DNA of 64,000 bases. It comes from Canna indica. Lineage: Eukaryota; Streptophyta; Magnoliopsida; Zingiberales; Cannaceae. The stretch spans positions 2,234,501-2,298,500 of the forward strand of contig CP136895.1 in the NCBI GenBank assembly GCA_034359265.1. Reading direction: 5' to 3'. Positions 1-12,479 of the stretch are shown here, piece after piece (within the stretch, counting starts at the first letter, position 1; each line of letters opens with the position of its first letter). The notes below the pieces were generated by a model. That model did no database searches, had not been told where the DNA came from, and saw nothing but the letters and a program-made list of their open reading frames with translations. The translations under genes were made by a program, and so were the position numbers.

Positions 1-308
1 CATATTAAAATGTTGAAAGTTTGAAACCAACTAAAAGTCGGAATTACTATGTTGGATCCAGCTACAAAGTATTCATGACGTAGTCTGAATGTTGAAACTT
101 CAAATTTCAGTTATTCACTTAGATTTCTAGATTTTAATTAGTAATTCTTGGTTTGAGATCTGCACCATATCTTCTGACATTTCTTCTGTTATGATCTGAT
201 CTCTAGTAGAGATGATGTAATATTTATCTGTCTTATATTTTCACCAGTCCTAATTTTATATGCTATATATGCTATGCTAAGCTATTGCTATAATGCTATA
301 CATGTCAG
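1..308. other. AT-rich sequence upstream of the first exon
   Basis: No coding exon, RNA gene or repeat was recognised here. It most likely belongs to an intron of the gene whose exon begins at 309, because the sequence ends in a plausible acceptor (atgtcag) directly before an open phase-0 exon. The gene would then begin outside the window. Confidence 0.4.
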
Positions 309-3080
309 GTGGCTGCTACACGGAGCATGTGTGGCAGTCTTTCGAATCCTTTGCTTGTTCTCCCAGTTCAAGCTGCTGCTTGTGATATATCAGGCACTTT
401 TTCCAAAACAACTGCTGATCCCATCAACCCTAAACTCAATAATATTATTGGAGCTGGTTTTCAAGACTATGAGACATCTATTATGAAGAAACTTCAAAAG
501 GTATGACAAATTACATTGTTATATGCGTAACCCTTTTTTCTCTTTGATTTTACACATGGTGTAGCCTTGTTTAAGGACTTCACCTTTATTTGTGCTTCTT
601 ATGTTGCATTTGTTGATTAATTTGACACCAGTAACCAAGCAAGTCATTTGTTATGTAGCAAAATCCGAAATATACAGTTGAATTAATTGAGTTGTCTATA
701 TATAATATTGCAAGCTTTGTTTATTCTTTTTACCACTGAGCTACTGATGTTGCAAACTACAATGTAGTTTATCTATATTATTGGAAGAGTTTAGCTTTCG
801 GTAATTTTGATAGTTTTGTTAGTCATTATTTTGGTTCATTTGAAAAACATCCCGCTGAACTAGAAAAGGTACTCCAGAGGGTCTGAAAATATTTGAGGAA
901 GTATTTGTAGTTATTGCAATTGCCTCCTTTCACTTCCACTCCCAAGCGATCTTCATTTTCTTTAATTTGTGGAGGATGGTATACTGTCAACAACTAGAAC
1001 TCAATTTACTGATTTAAGATCATGATGAAAATCTAACTCAATTTCCAATCACAAGAGTTTGTTTGACACCTATCAGTCAGAATGTTCGATTATTTTTGTG
1101 TGATATTTAAATACGCGGAATGATCAGCCAAAGATAATGTCATTAGATATTCTTCTGACACTTGTATTATTTCAAGCTATTACAAAGTCTTCATTTGAGT
1201 TATCTTGTTAACCTTTAAATTTCTTAACAAATGTTTTAATGTTTGGTCCGCCCCACTTGGTACGACTGCTACCTACATATTTCACCAGTTTCTACCTTAT
1301 ATGCATTTTTCCTCTTTTAAATATATAATGCTTTTCTATTTTATTCTTTTTCATCTATTTTTTTTCCCTCTCCCTGTCCCCCCCTTTCTTCTCCTACCTT
1401 CCTCGCCTGCGATACCAAGTTGTATGTTATGTTGGTACAGTCCCAATATATGCCTCTGGCTCTCGGTTATCAGCACAAACCAATATTCCAAATGTTGCTT
1501 CTAAGTAAGATCCCTTAGTCATTTCAGTTTTTTTCCATATGGTTTGACTCAAATAGCAGTACGTGATCCTTTTGTCATGTATATGTCTTTGTTAAGAGGC
1601 ATTGTTTGAGAAGTGGCCTGCGATACCAAGTTGTATGTTATGTTGGTACAGTCTCAATATATGCCTCTGGCTCTCGGTTATCAGCACAAACCAATATTCC
1701 AAATGTTGCTTCTAAGTAAGATCCCTTAGTCATTTCAGTTTTTTTCCATATGGTTTGACTCAAATAGCAGTACGTGATCCTTTTGTCATGTATATGTCTT
1801 TGTTAAGAGGCATTGTTTGAGAAGTGAAGAATAATTACTTTGCTGTGTGTGAGTTTTTCATAGAAAGAAAAGCAGTAGATGAAAAGGGAAAGCAAGGATT
1901 ATTGATACAAACATGTGTATCTAACTAGGTATGACAGAGGGGGGAGGTGCTTTTGTGCTTTTGGCCTGTCAAAATTGTTTCCTTCTATAGAAATTTCAAG
2001 TAATTCACATGTACAACTTAAGCTTTGGTCTGTCAGTTGTCTCAGTTTAATGAGTTGTCTCAGTTTCATGATATGAGCTTCCAGGCCCTTCTCCCATATG
2101 AGTAAGATATGGAAATCCGCCTGGCTCATAAATTAAACTATTGTCTGATAATTTCCAGCAGTTGGATTATTATTGAAAATAAGATACTCAAATGTTCCTT
2201 TTTTATGGTCTTTCAATAGCTTGTGTAATTGCTTTGAAAATTTATCTGAAATATCCTCAGAATAAGGAAAACTTGATTGGTTAATACTCAAGCTAGACCT
2301 TGAATTACCTGAATATGTTGAAAATGAGTTGCTACTTATGAGATCAAAGTGGTTATTATGCCTTATTATTTTCTATTAATGTTAACCAGAAGGTAGCACC
2401 AAAAAATCAATTAAGTTTGAACAACTAGGAAACCAATCACAAGATTATTGTACCCTTCATGATACAACGTTAAGCATTTCTACCCTTTTGGAGTTGCTAC
2501 TTACAAGTTACAACCAACCTTGAACCTTTCTTTAAGTAACCTGGAGAAAGCTAAATTTATAAGGGGTCATAGCTGATCCAAAGTCCAACACATGGAAAAC
2601 CCAAGGCCTTCCATTTTTGATGATTAAATTGTTACTGGTAATGCAACACTGAACTTGTTTAAGGTTAAAATATCCACACCTAATTATATTAAGATGGCTG
2701 ACCAACTATGACCCCCTTCTATTCTTGCTAAAGAACTAATGTCCTGAGATATCAATGAGCAAAGAGTGAAAGATTTAACGGAAGTGCTATTTTATACGTT
2801 AGTATTTTTCTTTTAATCATATCTTGTTAATTTCATCCTTGAGTGTTTTGCATGTTAAGCCACAAACCACTAACTTAATCGTTCTGAACTCCAAACTATA
2901 CCCAGTATTACTGTTAAATGTTGTATTGAGGGTGTCCCAGAAAATTTAATATAAGCAGTAGTTTCATGTATAATTATATAGTGGTGATGTCTCTTTGAAC
3001 ATCTGTAGGACTTCCGTCTATGTACTATTAATGAATTGATTGTGGTACAGGCAAATGAGCCGAAGAAGAACAACAAGTAG
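309..3080 (+). CDS. 3' part of an unrecognised protein-coding gene
   Basis: A 192-base exon at 309-500 is open in phase 0 and bordered by an AG acceptor and a GTATG donor. It encodes 64 residues running from VAATRSMCGSLSNP to YETSIMKKLQK. A candidate last exon at 3051-3080 follows an AG acceptor, joins in phase 0 and gives the short basic tail ANEPKKNNK and a TAG stop. The 2.5-kb sequence between them holds a duplicated 64-base exon-like segment (1441-1504 and 1652-1715) bordered by tacag and gtaag. Read in phase 2 that segment is open (PIYASGSRLSAQT...), but this phase does not fit a direct join to the 309-500 exon. I do not recognise the family. The first exon is well supported, the last one is tentative, and the 5' end of the gene lies outside the window. 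Confidence 0.45.
1405..1826. repeat. Tandem duplication of 211 bp
   Basis: Two head-to-tail copies, 1405-1615 and 1616-1826, begin with gcctgcgataccaag and end with gtttgagaagtg. I see one difference between them (C at 1443, T at 1654). Each copy carries the same 64-base exon-like stretch with an acceptor and a gtaag donor. The near-identity implies either a recent duplication or an assembly artefact. Confidence 0.9.
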
Positions 3081-5310
3081 TGCAGAAGCTTGGTTATGGA
3101 GTAAAGCAAACTATTACATCTAGTCTCAACCATTTGAATCCCTAGGAAGAACCCATTGAGCTTAGATCCTCAACTTTCTTTTGAATTTAAATTTCTTATG
3201 TAAAATGAAGGGAAAATGTATCCTTGTATATAGCAATCTAATGATACTCAGCAAGGGTTCGGAGAATTCTTACAAGCAAATGTTGACAAGTACACTTATT
3301 TTATATATTGGACTCTTGTCTTGGAGATTTCCCCTGGCATGCAAGGAGAACCTTAAACGAAGGCATGAGTTAAGTTCTTCATCGTCAATTTGCTATTAAC
3401 AAGTGGAGTATGATATTGTTGCCTTGTGACACAACTGGGTTGATTCAGCAAGACAGGACAGGACGTGTTAGCAGACCTCTAAATTATGGTCGAAAGTCCT
3501 ATCAATGTAATACTTGAACTAACAAAGTATTTTGTCCCATTTTTGTCAAAAATGTTTTAGCCTGTCAGGAATTTGTGTATCTTTTGGGATATGTAGAAAG
3601 CAAGTTCCTTGATTTAGATTTCTGATTATATTGTTGCAAAGCCATTGAAGTACTAATGGAGAAACCCAGGGCTCATCCATGGGACTTCTCTTGTTCTCTA
3701 TATGATAAATCACTGTGTCGGTTTCTGAACATGTTCTACTCGGTTCGTCTTATTTCTTTCAATATCCATGCATCCTGTTGGCATCCAATTTGTTTTAGTT
3801 ATTTGGATAAACAGTACGGTAAGCTTGATGCCAGCCAAAGAATTATCTATTCCTGTGGTCCATGTACACTGTATGATTTTTTTACTCCCCTGCTTGAGTA
3901 TTATTAAATCTTAACGTTGGTTTGGCTTTATTGTCTGGATTTATGTCAATTGATTAGCAGCTTATTTGTTTGATCCAAATTCATTTTGATAAGCTCTATC
4001 AATCTTCATTTCACCTTTGATAGGATTTTTATTTATTTATTGAGGTAAACACCTTTGATAGGATTGTCTGGCCATTGCTGAAGCTGTCAAAAGGTCATCG
4101 GGCAACAACGAGCCGTCGTCTTTCATTCTTTGAGTGGAATATTAATTTATTATGGCTGCGTCTCCTGCTCAACATTTTTAGTCTATCTGCTTCACATTAG
4201 TATAATATCAGCACTAATCCGCACATAGTTTCTTCAAACGACTCTCACTTTCTTCTTCCTTATCTATGTTAATATAAATCTTTTCTCATCCGCTACAGTA
4301 CACGTCATTATCACTATGACATGTTTCTATAATATATATATATACATGCGAGTTGGTGAAAAACTTATCCTGATTTACAAGGTAATTCACATTCTACTCG
4401 ATGATTCACAAGGCACCAATTAGCCACGGATATCCGGTTCTCATCTCTAATTTAGCTTTTGTTCTTGTTTGAAGTTGGGATGATGATCATGCGCATATTT
4501 TGGTCCGGTACGACTCTTGTGGGAGATCTCCAAAGATATTTTGATGCTCAAGCAAGAAAAAAATTCATGTGGTGGGTATAAAATTAGAATCAAAATTATG
4601 TATACGTCGTGTCTGTATATAATGCTTGATTGAGAATGTCTCGAGCGATGATATCTCTTTGAATCTCACGAGGATATGCTCGGAACTGATCGAAATATAT
4701 TCCATAGATGTTTCATTACTTTTGAATTCTTAATAATTAATTAGGACAATGCGTGTCCTTGTGTGGTCAGATGAAGCTATTAGACTAAGTAGTATTTGAC
4801 GTGACTTGAGTTTGATTTATCCGTATGATTTACTTATTGGTCTGATCAGATCAAACCCAAAGTACTAATCCAATCCCGACCTATTACATGAGTTTCTTCC
4901 AAAATGGATGTATACCCCCCCTCCCAACTAAAGCAAAAAAGCAGTGCTCATTATCAAGTGGGGGTACAACTTTAAATAATGGTGGGGCATATTGTTGCAT
5001 CAAGTTGCTTCATGTACATCCATCGAATGGAGAGATTCGGCACCGAGTTTGGACTACTAACAAAGGCAGCCCCGTCGGCACTCGGCCTAGTCATTCTGGT
5101 GGGCCCCACGATGACTAAGAACTTTGATCACTTGAACAAAAGGATGTCAGATTTATTGAGAAGATAAGCCGAAAGGGAAGAAGCAAACGCTTATATAGTT
5201 TATAAAAATCAAAGGAAGTAGTAGTGCAGCAGAAGCTATGCCTATATGTAATTAAATTGCAGCAGGATCAAAACGTTCAAAGTTCAGACTCTGCATGCTT
5301 CACGAACGTT
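3081..5310. other. Intergenic region, nothing recognised
   Basis: AT-rich sequence with only short chance reading frames that lack family motifs or splice support. There is a short TA run near 4330-4343. The stretch ends at the left target-duplication copy of the LINE insertion. Confidence 0.5.
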
Positions 5311-6293
5311 AGATTGCAGCAGCAGTTTTCCTACTCGAGCAAGGCTTCTGTACCTAAAAACTCTCGATTTTGATCTTTGTTCACTTTGCCAAAACAATTC
5401 CGAAATAATTCAGCGTATTTTCTTTGAATGTACTTTTGCTTCCACTATTTGGTATAACCTCTCCCTTAAAACGGGCCTCGATCTAGCAAATCGGGATAAT
5501 TGGAGTTCTAGTGATTGGTTATCCTATTCCTCATCTACTCGTGGAGTTGAGATGTTCAGTGTTTTTCTAATTGCTAACTCCTGTTGGTTCATCGGGTACG
5601 CTAGGAACCATATGTTGTATGAGGCTAAGCAGCCTACTCCTGTGAACTTGGTGACCCAGATTCTTGCTTTCACTCATGATCGCATGAGTGATCCTGCGTC
5701 TGAGGGAAATTCTAGACAAAATAATATCTTGGTCAAATGGTCTCCCCCTACTCCAGACCTTTTAAAATTTAATTATATATGATGCCTCGTTTTTGGATTC
5801 CCAGGGTGGATTGGGCTTTGTGTTAAGGAATTCTGAAGGTATCTACTTAAATGCTAAAGGTTTATTATGTGATGGAGAAAATGTTCTTTACCTTGAAGCA
5901 ATGGCTGTGAAATTTGCCCTGCAATTTGCCGCAGTCAACGCAATTCCACCATTTACCATCGAAACCGATTCTAAGATTCTGGTTGATGTTATCAACAAGG
6001 AAACGTCGGTGCCATGGATTGTATCTAATACTGTTGATGATATCTTTCATTTAATATCTGATTGTAATTTCTCTCGTATATCTTTTTGCTATCGAGAGGC
6101 AAATGAAGCTGCCCATTGGGTAGCAAATCATGCTCGTGTAATTAAGGACCGTTGTGTTTGGTCCAATATCAGACCTCCGGAGTTGGATTACATTTTGTCA
6201 GCAGATATTTTTGGACCTGGGTTATCCCGGCCTTAATAAAAATTTCTAATTTTTGGTTTTTTTTTTTTTAAAAAAAGATTGCAGCAGCAGTTT
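5311..6293 (+). mobile_element. 5'-truncated LINE with 18-bp target duplication
   Basis: The insert at about 5329-6275 keeps only the 3' end of a plant L1-type LINE. It has a zinc-binding reverse-transcriptase tail (CSLCQNNSEIIQRIFFEC), then an RNase H domain with LDSQGGLGFVLRNSEG, YLEAMAVKFALQ, TIETDSKILVDVI and CYREANEAAHWVANHA. The domain ends at a TAA near 6236 and a T-rich then A-rich tail. A four-base insertion (atat) near 5776-5782 shifts the frame between the linker and RNase H, so it is dead. The direct repeat agattgcagcagcagttt occurs at 5311-5328 and at 6276-6293, which marks target-primed insertion. The right copy lies about 145 bp before the next gene's ATG. Confidence 0.88.
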
Positions 6294-6436
6294 CCTCCTA
6301 TATTCTCAATTTTTTACTCATTTATTTAATTATTTATTCATCTCATAAAGAAAGCCAGCTCTCAAGAAAACTGCAGAGCCAAGAAACAAGAGAGGCCGGG
6401 CAGAGGAAGAGTGCACACAACACCTGCACCATCGTC

Positions 6437-8027
6437 ATGGAGAAGGAAAGAGCTCATGTGCTCAGCATGTCCACGATCGCTCCAAAGAAGACGAGCAGAA
6501 AGCCCATCAAGGTGCAGAGCTTCACGAGGGATGAGATCGACCGGTACTGGAGGATGAGAAGAATGATCGAAGAAGACCACCTCCTCTTCGCCGAGAAGGC
6601 CGCCGCCAGAATCAGAGCCAAAGCTCTCAGGGCAAGCAATTCATCCTTCAATTCTCTTCTTCTTCTTCTTCTACAAAAGATAAAGCATTAGTGATGGTTC
6701 ATCCAACATATCATAATTTCTGCACTAATTTGACACAACTCAGCCGGATCCTCTAACTAAAAATTCGATTTTTTTTTTCATAGTTGATCTCTTTCTCTTT
6801 AGTGATTGATAGATCTTAAAATTAAGTAGTCTTCTGTCTCCTTGTTTTGATAAGATGCCAGGAATTGCATGGCAAACATGCATGTTAATTTTGTGTTGCA
6901 GGAAGAAGACCACCGGAGATTTGAGGAATTGCTCAAGGAGATGTTGGAGGAGGAGGGGGTGGAGGAGAAGACCGCCGGCGGCGGCGGCGGCGGAGGAGGA
7001 AACAAGGAGCAGTGTGTTGGAATCAAGGACTGGTACATTGTCTCCTTTCATTAATTTTGTCCAACTAAACTAAATTGAATAAAGTAGTTGTGGATGATGA
7101 TGATGATGATGACTTGTTCTTTGGACTTATTTGAAAGATATTGCAACCTACGGTAGGTAATTGGATTCCAAAACATAGAACATTGACAAAGTTATCATTG
7201 TGCCAATCTGGGTCAACAAATTTAGGACATGATATAATGGGATACTAGTGGTCCACTATCCACTCGTTCTTGCATTAATGCTTTAGTAGAGCAGTGATCT
7301 GATCTATGCATCCCACCAAATTCAATCGAATCCGATTAAAACGGGTCGACTCAATCGTAAAATTATCGGTCGATTTTGTTCATAATTTACTCATGGATAA
7401 AAAATAAAATAAAATACCCGAGAATATCCATCAAGCTCGATAAAGATTTTATCTTCTTATTTTGGATTTTTAGTCAAATTTATCAAGTCAATCCATTTAA
7501 TCCAATCCAGAATTGGTGTCCCATCTGAATTTAGAAACACCAACCATACCTAAAGGGTTGGCAAACCTAAACCTTATTCTAATCAAGCTCCCACTTTGGA
7601 AGGACAAGGAAAACAATCAAGGGTAGGGTTAAATAATGCAAAAACCAGCTCATCTACACTTAAATTTTCCACTATCATCATTTTTTTTAGAAAATCACTA
7701 TTGCACTAATAAATTATACCTCTGTCTATCTTTCCCTTGAAGTTAGAAAATTAGAATGATCAAAGCTGAATTCAAAAGGTCTTAAAATCTGAGTGATTTC
7801 TCTTTCAGAAAAAGAAGCAGAAATAACTGAGTATCTTTATCTCACTGCATGCTGTCTGCTGCAGGTGGACTAAAAGCAAGTATGCTTATCTGAACCAGCC
7901 GGCCATCAAATCCATGGGGGAAAGCTCAAAACCTAAAGGGCAGGACACTTACATCCCACAGAAGACCTGCCTTTACCTCTTTCCTGACATGGGATATTTC
8001 TGTGCCACATCATTTGGAGTTCATTAG
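6437..8027 (+). CDS. Small plant protein of unknown function, three exons
   Basis: Exons are 6437-6631, 6902-7032 and 7865-8027, joining to 162 residues. Intron 1 uses a GC donor (AGG|gcaagc) and a normal AG acceptor; intron 2 is GT-AG. The N-terminal half is basic and helical (SFTRDEIDRYWRMRRMIEED, then KAAARIRAKALR), followed by an acidic coiled segment (FEELLKEMLEEE) and a glycine run. The C-terminal exon carries DWWTKSKYAYLNQPA and ends YFCATSFGVH. I know no named family. The WWTKSKYAYLNQPA block looks like the conserved core, because it sits across an exon junction that keeps frame. No signal peptide or membrane segment is visible. The ATG is the first in the exon and lies shortly after a LINE insertion that must occupy the promoter or 5' leader. 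Confidence 0.82.
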
Positions 8028-9712
8028 ATATATATACATATGTGGGCTCAAGATGAGAAAATGTTGATGGGAAACCATGAAGCTATTAAGTAATTATTAT
8101 GTACTCTCTTGGGGAATCAGAAAGCATGGTTAATGTATGTATATAAATAATTGGGACAATTAATGGATTGCTAATGTGGTGTGTGTGTGTTTTGTACAGA
8201 AGATACAGTCAAATTGTCTGTCGAATGCTCAAGTAGATTGTTTCATGCTGTGATGCCTTTGCCATGATATTTTTTCCATTTGTATAGCAGGAGATGAATG
8301 TTTATGATTAATAGAAAGGATTAGTTTTATACGAGTTTGAATTTAGTCCTTATTATTTTTATTTTTAGTTCTTGGATTTTATTTTTTCTATTTTAATTTA
8401 GTCCTTAGATCAAATATCCTTATTTTTTTTCTTGCCACAATACCATGTGAGTTGCAAGTTTTATAGGTTGAAAGATTTTTTAGATTGTATAAATATAATC
8501 TATAATTGTAAATAAGGACATAAGAAAATTGTCAAGTTTATTATCTCATGATAATGTTGGTGAACAAGGAATAAAGGGAAGTAAAATATATACTGATTTT
8601 AGTAAGTAACATGTAACTAAAAAGAGTCATTTTGTCGTTTGGACTAAAACCAATTTTTTTTAAATTACGAGGATTAAAATCAAAATTCGAGAAAATTATG
8701 AGAATTAAAAATATAATTTTTCCAAAAATTCGTCATTTAACTTGTCCATGTCAAAAATGTCCAATCAACAACCGTTAATCACATCAACTTCGTATAACGC
8801 CGCTTATGCCTCAAGTGACAGTATAGACCGAACTCCTAAACGAAAATATAATGTGTGAACTAAAAACCAAAATCTTAATGAACTATAACCACTAAAAGTA
8901 TGATTTTTCCTATAATAAAGTACAAAAAGTAGAATCAGCAAAAATTACGAGATCCGGAACTTGCCACAAATTGGCTTATATATTGTGGAGGTGAACTTGC
9001 CACAAAGTATCACCTCCTTTGGTCTTGAAGTATGCCAGAAATTGTTATTTTAAAAAAAACACTAATCAATAGTTAGGCAAAATATTCTTCACTTTGCTCA
9101 AATAGTCAATCACATGATTGTGAATTTGATATAATATAAAGTAATCAATCACATGATTCTTCAATTTGCTCAAATAGTCAAGCAAAATATTCTTCAAGAT
9201 CTATACAAAAATTCAGTACTTCACAAGAATGTGACGTCTATATCAGAATAGGAAGTAAGATAAAAATAAAAATAAGAATTTACATCACCATATTCTTGTG
9301 CTTGAATGCTGAATGAGTAAAACAAATCCTGCCTTCTTCTGGATGCTGGTCACGGAGGGCATTTAGAATTATCTCATCCCCACTCTGGTGTTACAAGGTC
9401 ACACCAGGGCCTTTTCTTGTTCCTCTAATGAGTATTCTGCTCATCCCTGCTGGAAGACATGCTTTAATTATATATTCAACATTTGAACCTTTTCTAGTTC
9501 CTCTAATGAGTAGTCCTGCTCATCCCTGCTGGAAGACATGCTTCTCCTATCTGAATCAGTATTACATTCTTGTTCAATGAGCAATATTCTTTTCAGTCTA
9601 TCAAATTTGCAGACATTCCATATCTGCTGCAGCAAGCTCTTCCAACTCTATTGCATAGAAACAATATGGAAAGCATCTTTAGAAGAAGCAATTTGCAAAA
9701 TTTGGATACAGC
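8028..9712. other. Intergenic region between convergent genes
   Basis: This holds the 3' flank of the + strand small-protein gene and the 3' flank of the - strand RNase P-like gene. It is AT-rich with no supported exon. A short direct duplication at 9410-9543 lies just downstream of the latter gene and may be in its 3' untranslated region. Confidence 0.5.
9410..9543. repeat. Direct duplication of ~55 bp, period ~78 bp
   Basis: Two copies (about 9410-9464 and 9488-9543) share ttcctctaatgagta and ctcatccctgctggaagaca, separated by a 23-bp spacer. They lie about 170 bp downstream, in gene orientation, of the stop codon of the adjacent - strand gene. Confidence 0.8.
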
Positions 9713-12434
9713 TTAAGCATGCAATTGTTGTCCAACTTCAGGAATATATTCTGCGGAAGTACTGCCACCAAGAATTTCATCAACTGTTTCGTTAATTGCG
9801 CTTCCTTTTGCCTGAACAAGGTTAAGCATGCAATGAGATGGTTCACAATCCAACCCAACAAAAAAAAGGAAGTAGGTCAAAAGGAAAAGAGGAAATGGTG
9901 CTTAAACAAGATGAAGTATGGGCAAAAGAGAGTTTACCTTTATTCCAATGGCCAGTGCTGTTTTCAACTTCACCAGTTGACCTAATCTCAAGGAACTTCT
10001 TTTATTGTCCTTCACTAAGATCACAGGGACCTGCCTGGAAGATGCCAAAGTTGGAATATGCTTTGTGAGCCAACGTGGGTTGCAATCAGAAGCCAAAATC
10101 ACTGCCTATTTAACACCCAAAAAATTGTGAAACATAAATCATTGTTTCACCAATAAAATTGGATGAAACTAAAAATGAAAAATTAATAAGCATAATTTAT
10201 AGTGGCAGAAGTTTCAGGAAGATCAAATAAATAGCATATTATAAAGAACAAGGCAAACATGAATCTAGTGCATATATGGCATGATGAAAGAACAACAAAA
10301 CAGGACATTTCCCCGTTTTGTGTTCATTGGCTCAAAGAATGGAGGAATGCATATTTAGGTGCTATTGGCTCAAAGAATGGTGGAAAGCATATTTAGATGA
10401 CAATAGCACCAAACTATTATTAGATTGATCCGAAATTACTACAAGGAATACTTGCATCCATAATCTGGTCCTGAATATTTGCACTTAACCCACTAAGATA
10501 CAGTCAGTCAACTGTTATTTTGGAACCAATCTCAAGTTTTTCATGTGGATGTATGATTCTCATAGGATTTAGCATTCAGAATAAGCATGGCCTTTAATGC
10601 TTCATGATAAAACCACATATTGTTGCAGAAGTTTGTTTTCATCTGTGCAACTATTTGTTTTATCAAAGAACATCCAGATCTGTAACTTTATAAAGGACAA
10701 AAGTTACAATGTATAGGTAATAAATGCATGCATGCATGCATGCATGCTGTTAGTCAGTCCAACTATCCTCTACGAATGCATTGATTTACTGTCTAATTTT
10801 TTTATCAGATTTTATCATGCATCATTGGTTCATTTCAATTATCCAATTACTACTTGGGCAAGGATAAATCATGAATGTTATTAATTCTTCGCAAATAAGA
10901 TTGGATGCATATCGTGATATTGCAAGACAAAAAAGAACAAAACTTTGATAATTTGAGTTGCCCTACACCATTAGCTAATACTTGACTGAATATAAGTTCC
11001 ATCCAGTTGCAAACAGTACAGAGAGAGTATAGCTGGCATCTATCCTTGGCAAAACAGCCTTTTTGTTTGGCCTTTTTTTCCAAGAATAGCAGAGGGTGTC
11101 ATCTACCTCCTAAATATATAGATAAGTAAACATCAAAAATAATAATTTACAGTAAGTAGAGAGTGAGAGGCTAACATTACAAGGCTTGCAGCATAATAAC
11201 AAGGGTAACCAATACATGGCTTGAGAGGAGAGGGATGAGAATACAAGCCAGCTTAAATGGCACTAAAGTGCAGCCTTTTTTGAGATGCTAAAATTAACCT
11301 TAAAAATTTCATGAATTGCAGTGATACCTTAATTATAAACCAATATTTGCTACATAGTTCAAACTTATCACTTTAATTCAGACACTTGGGAAAATCAATT
11401 GGTAATCTATTGTTGGAAAATCTATTTAAGAATCTCTTACATTTATTTTCCTTTAGGACCTAATTTTTTCCTATTGAACCGGTAAATTTTTTCCCATGAA
11501 AGCCAAATAAATGAGCTGAATTAGTAACTAATACTCGTCTGTCAATATTGAATGATAAGTTGGGTACAAAAGAGGGTGATAAGTCTAGCATATAGCTATG
11601 AGAAAAGGATTCCTGACAAGCAAATTAATATATGAAGCACAAAGTGCATTATTCAAGAAAAATATAATCCACTGTGAACAAGTTAAGGAAAATTAACGGA
11701 TCCCAAATACATAATTTCTGGCATTCCTGGACATGTAAACAAAGAACATATATGATCCAAACCAAGAGAACTACCTCTACCTCATTTTAATTCTTTATAC
11801 ATTTAAAAGAAATCATAGCAAAAACTAACCTGGAGAGGAACCAAAGGAGCTTTTCGACATGAGCTACTATCTTGCTCTTGGTTAGATTGATATTCCTTCT
11901 CAAGTTGGTGCATCCTCTCAAGCACACGCGTTACATCATTGACTCCGACAGCAAATTGTTGCTACATGTATGAAGCACATTAAAAATAAAAAATAACAAA
12001 TAGTTGAGAAGTAACTAGAATTAGGGAGCAACGGAACCAAACTCCCAAAGGTTAACATTGCCAAGCCACAAGCAGTACCTTTATCCATATCTTTTCAGGT
12101 AGCTCTCCTTTGGAAAGTTTAGCAGACTCTATACTCCTAACAAAAACCAAACAAAGTATATACTATTCACTAATGAAGATGAAGGAATTACAAATATGAC
12201 CGAGAGCGCTTGTTTACTTGTCCAGCTGCAACAGGAGATTGTCGAGGCGTTCTCCTTCATAGCAATCTGAGTTCACTCTGTCCACGGTAAGGGTAATCAA
12301 TCAATGACAAAAGATTTCTTTTAAAAATTCACAGAGGCAACAGCAGAACAAGAAGGAGATTCGTACTGTTGCTGCGGAGCATCTCCCTTGGATGCCTTGA
12401 CAGGCCTAAGCGAACTCCTCCTCTTTCTGGCCAT
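9713..12434 (-). CDS. L7Ae-type RNA-binding protein, RNase P/MRP p38-like
   Basis: Six exons on the minus strand: 12367-12434, 12218-12277, 12079-12136, 11830-11961, 9938-10105 and 9713-9811. They total 585 bases (194 residues plus stop), and every junction is GT-AG and keeps frame. The N-terminus is basic (MARKRRSSLRPVKASK). The ribosomal L7Ae/L30e-like fold spans about residues 60-165, with FAVGVNDVTRVLER, AVILASDCNPRWLTKHIP, RQVPVILVKDN and SSLRLGQLVKLKTALAIGIK. The VNDVTRVLER and LGQLVKLKTALAIG blocks match what I know of the RNase P/MRP subunit p38 (POP3) branch better than ribosomal eL8, eL30 or NHP2. It would bind a kink-turn in RNase P or MRP RNA in the nucleolus and help tRNA 5'-end or pre-rRNA processing. 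Intron 4 is 1.7 kb. Subfamily naming is inference; the coding model is strong. Confidence 0.87.
10720..10747. repeat. TGCA tetranucleotide microsatellite
   Basis: A run of TGCATGCA units lies inside intron 4 of the RNase P-like gene. It resembles stacked RY (CATGCA) elements but is intronic, so I read it as a simple repeat. Confidence 0.75.
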
Positions 12435-12479
12435 GCTCGTCCCAGGTGCAATGTGCACACGATATTTGAACAAAACCCT

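Noticed and set aside
4888..5167. Two overlapping 62-76 codon frames
   Set aside because: No conserved motif, no splice or promoter support.
10720..10747. Stacked RY (CATGCA) regulatory elements
   Set aside because: Located inside an intron as a perfect simple repeat, so microsatellite is the simpler reading.
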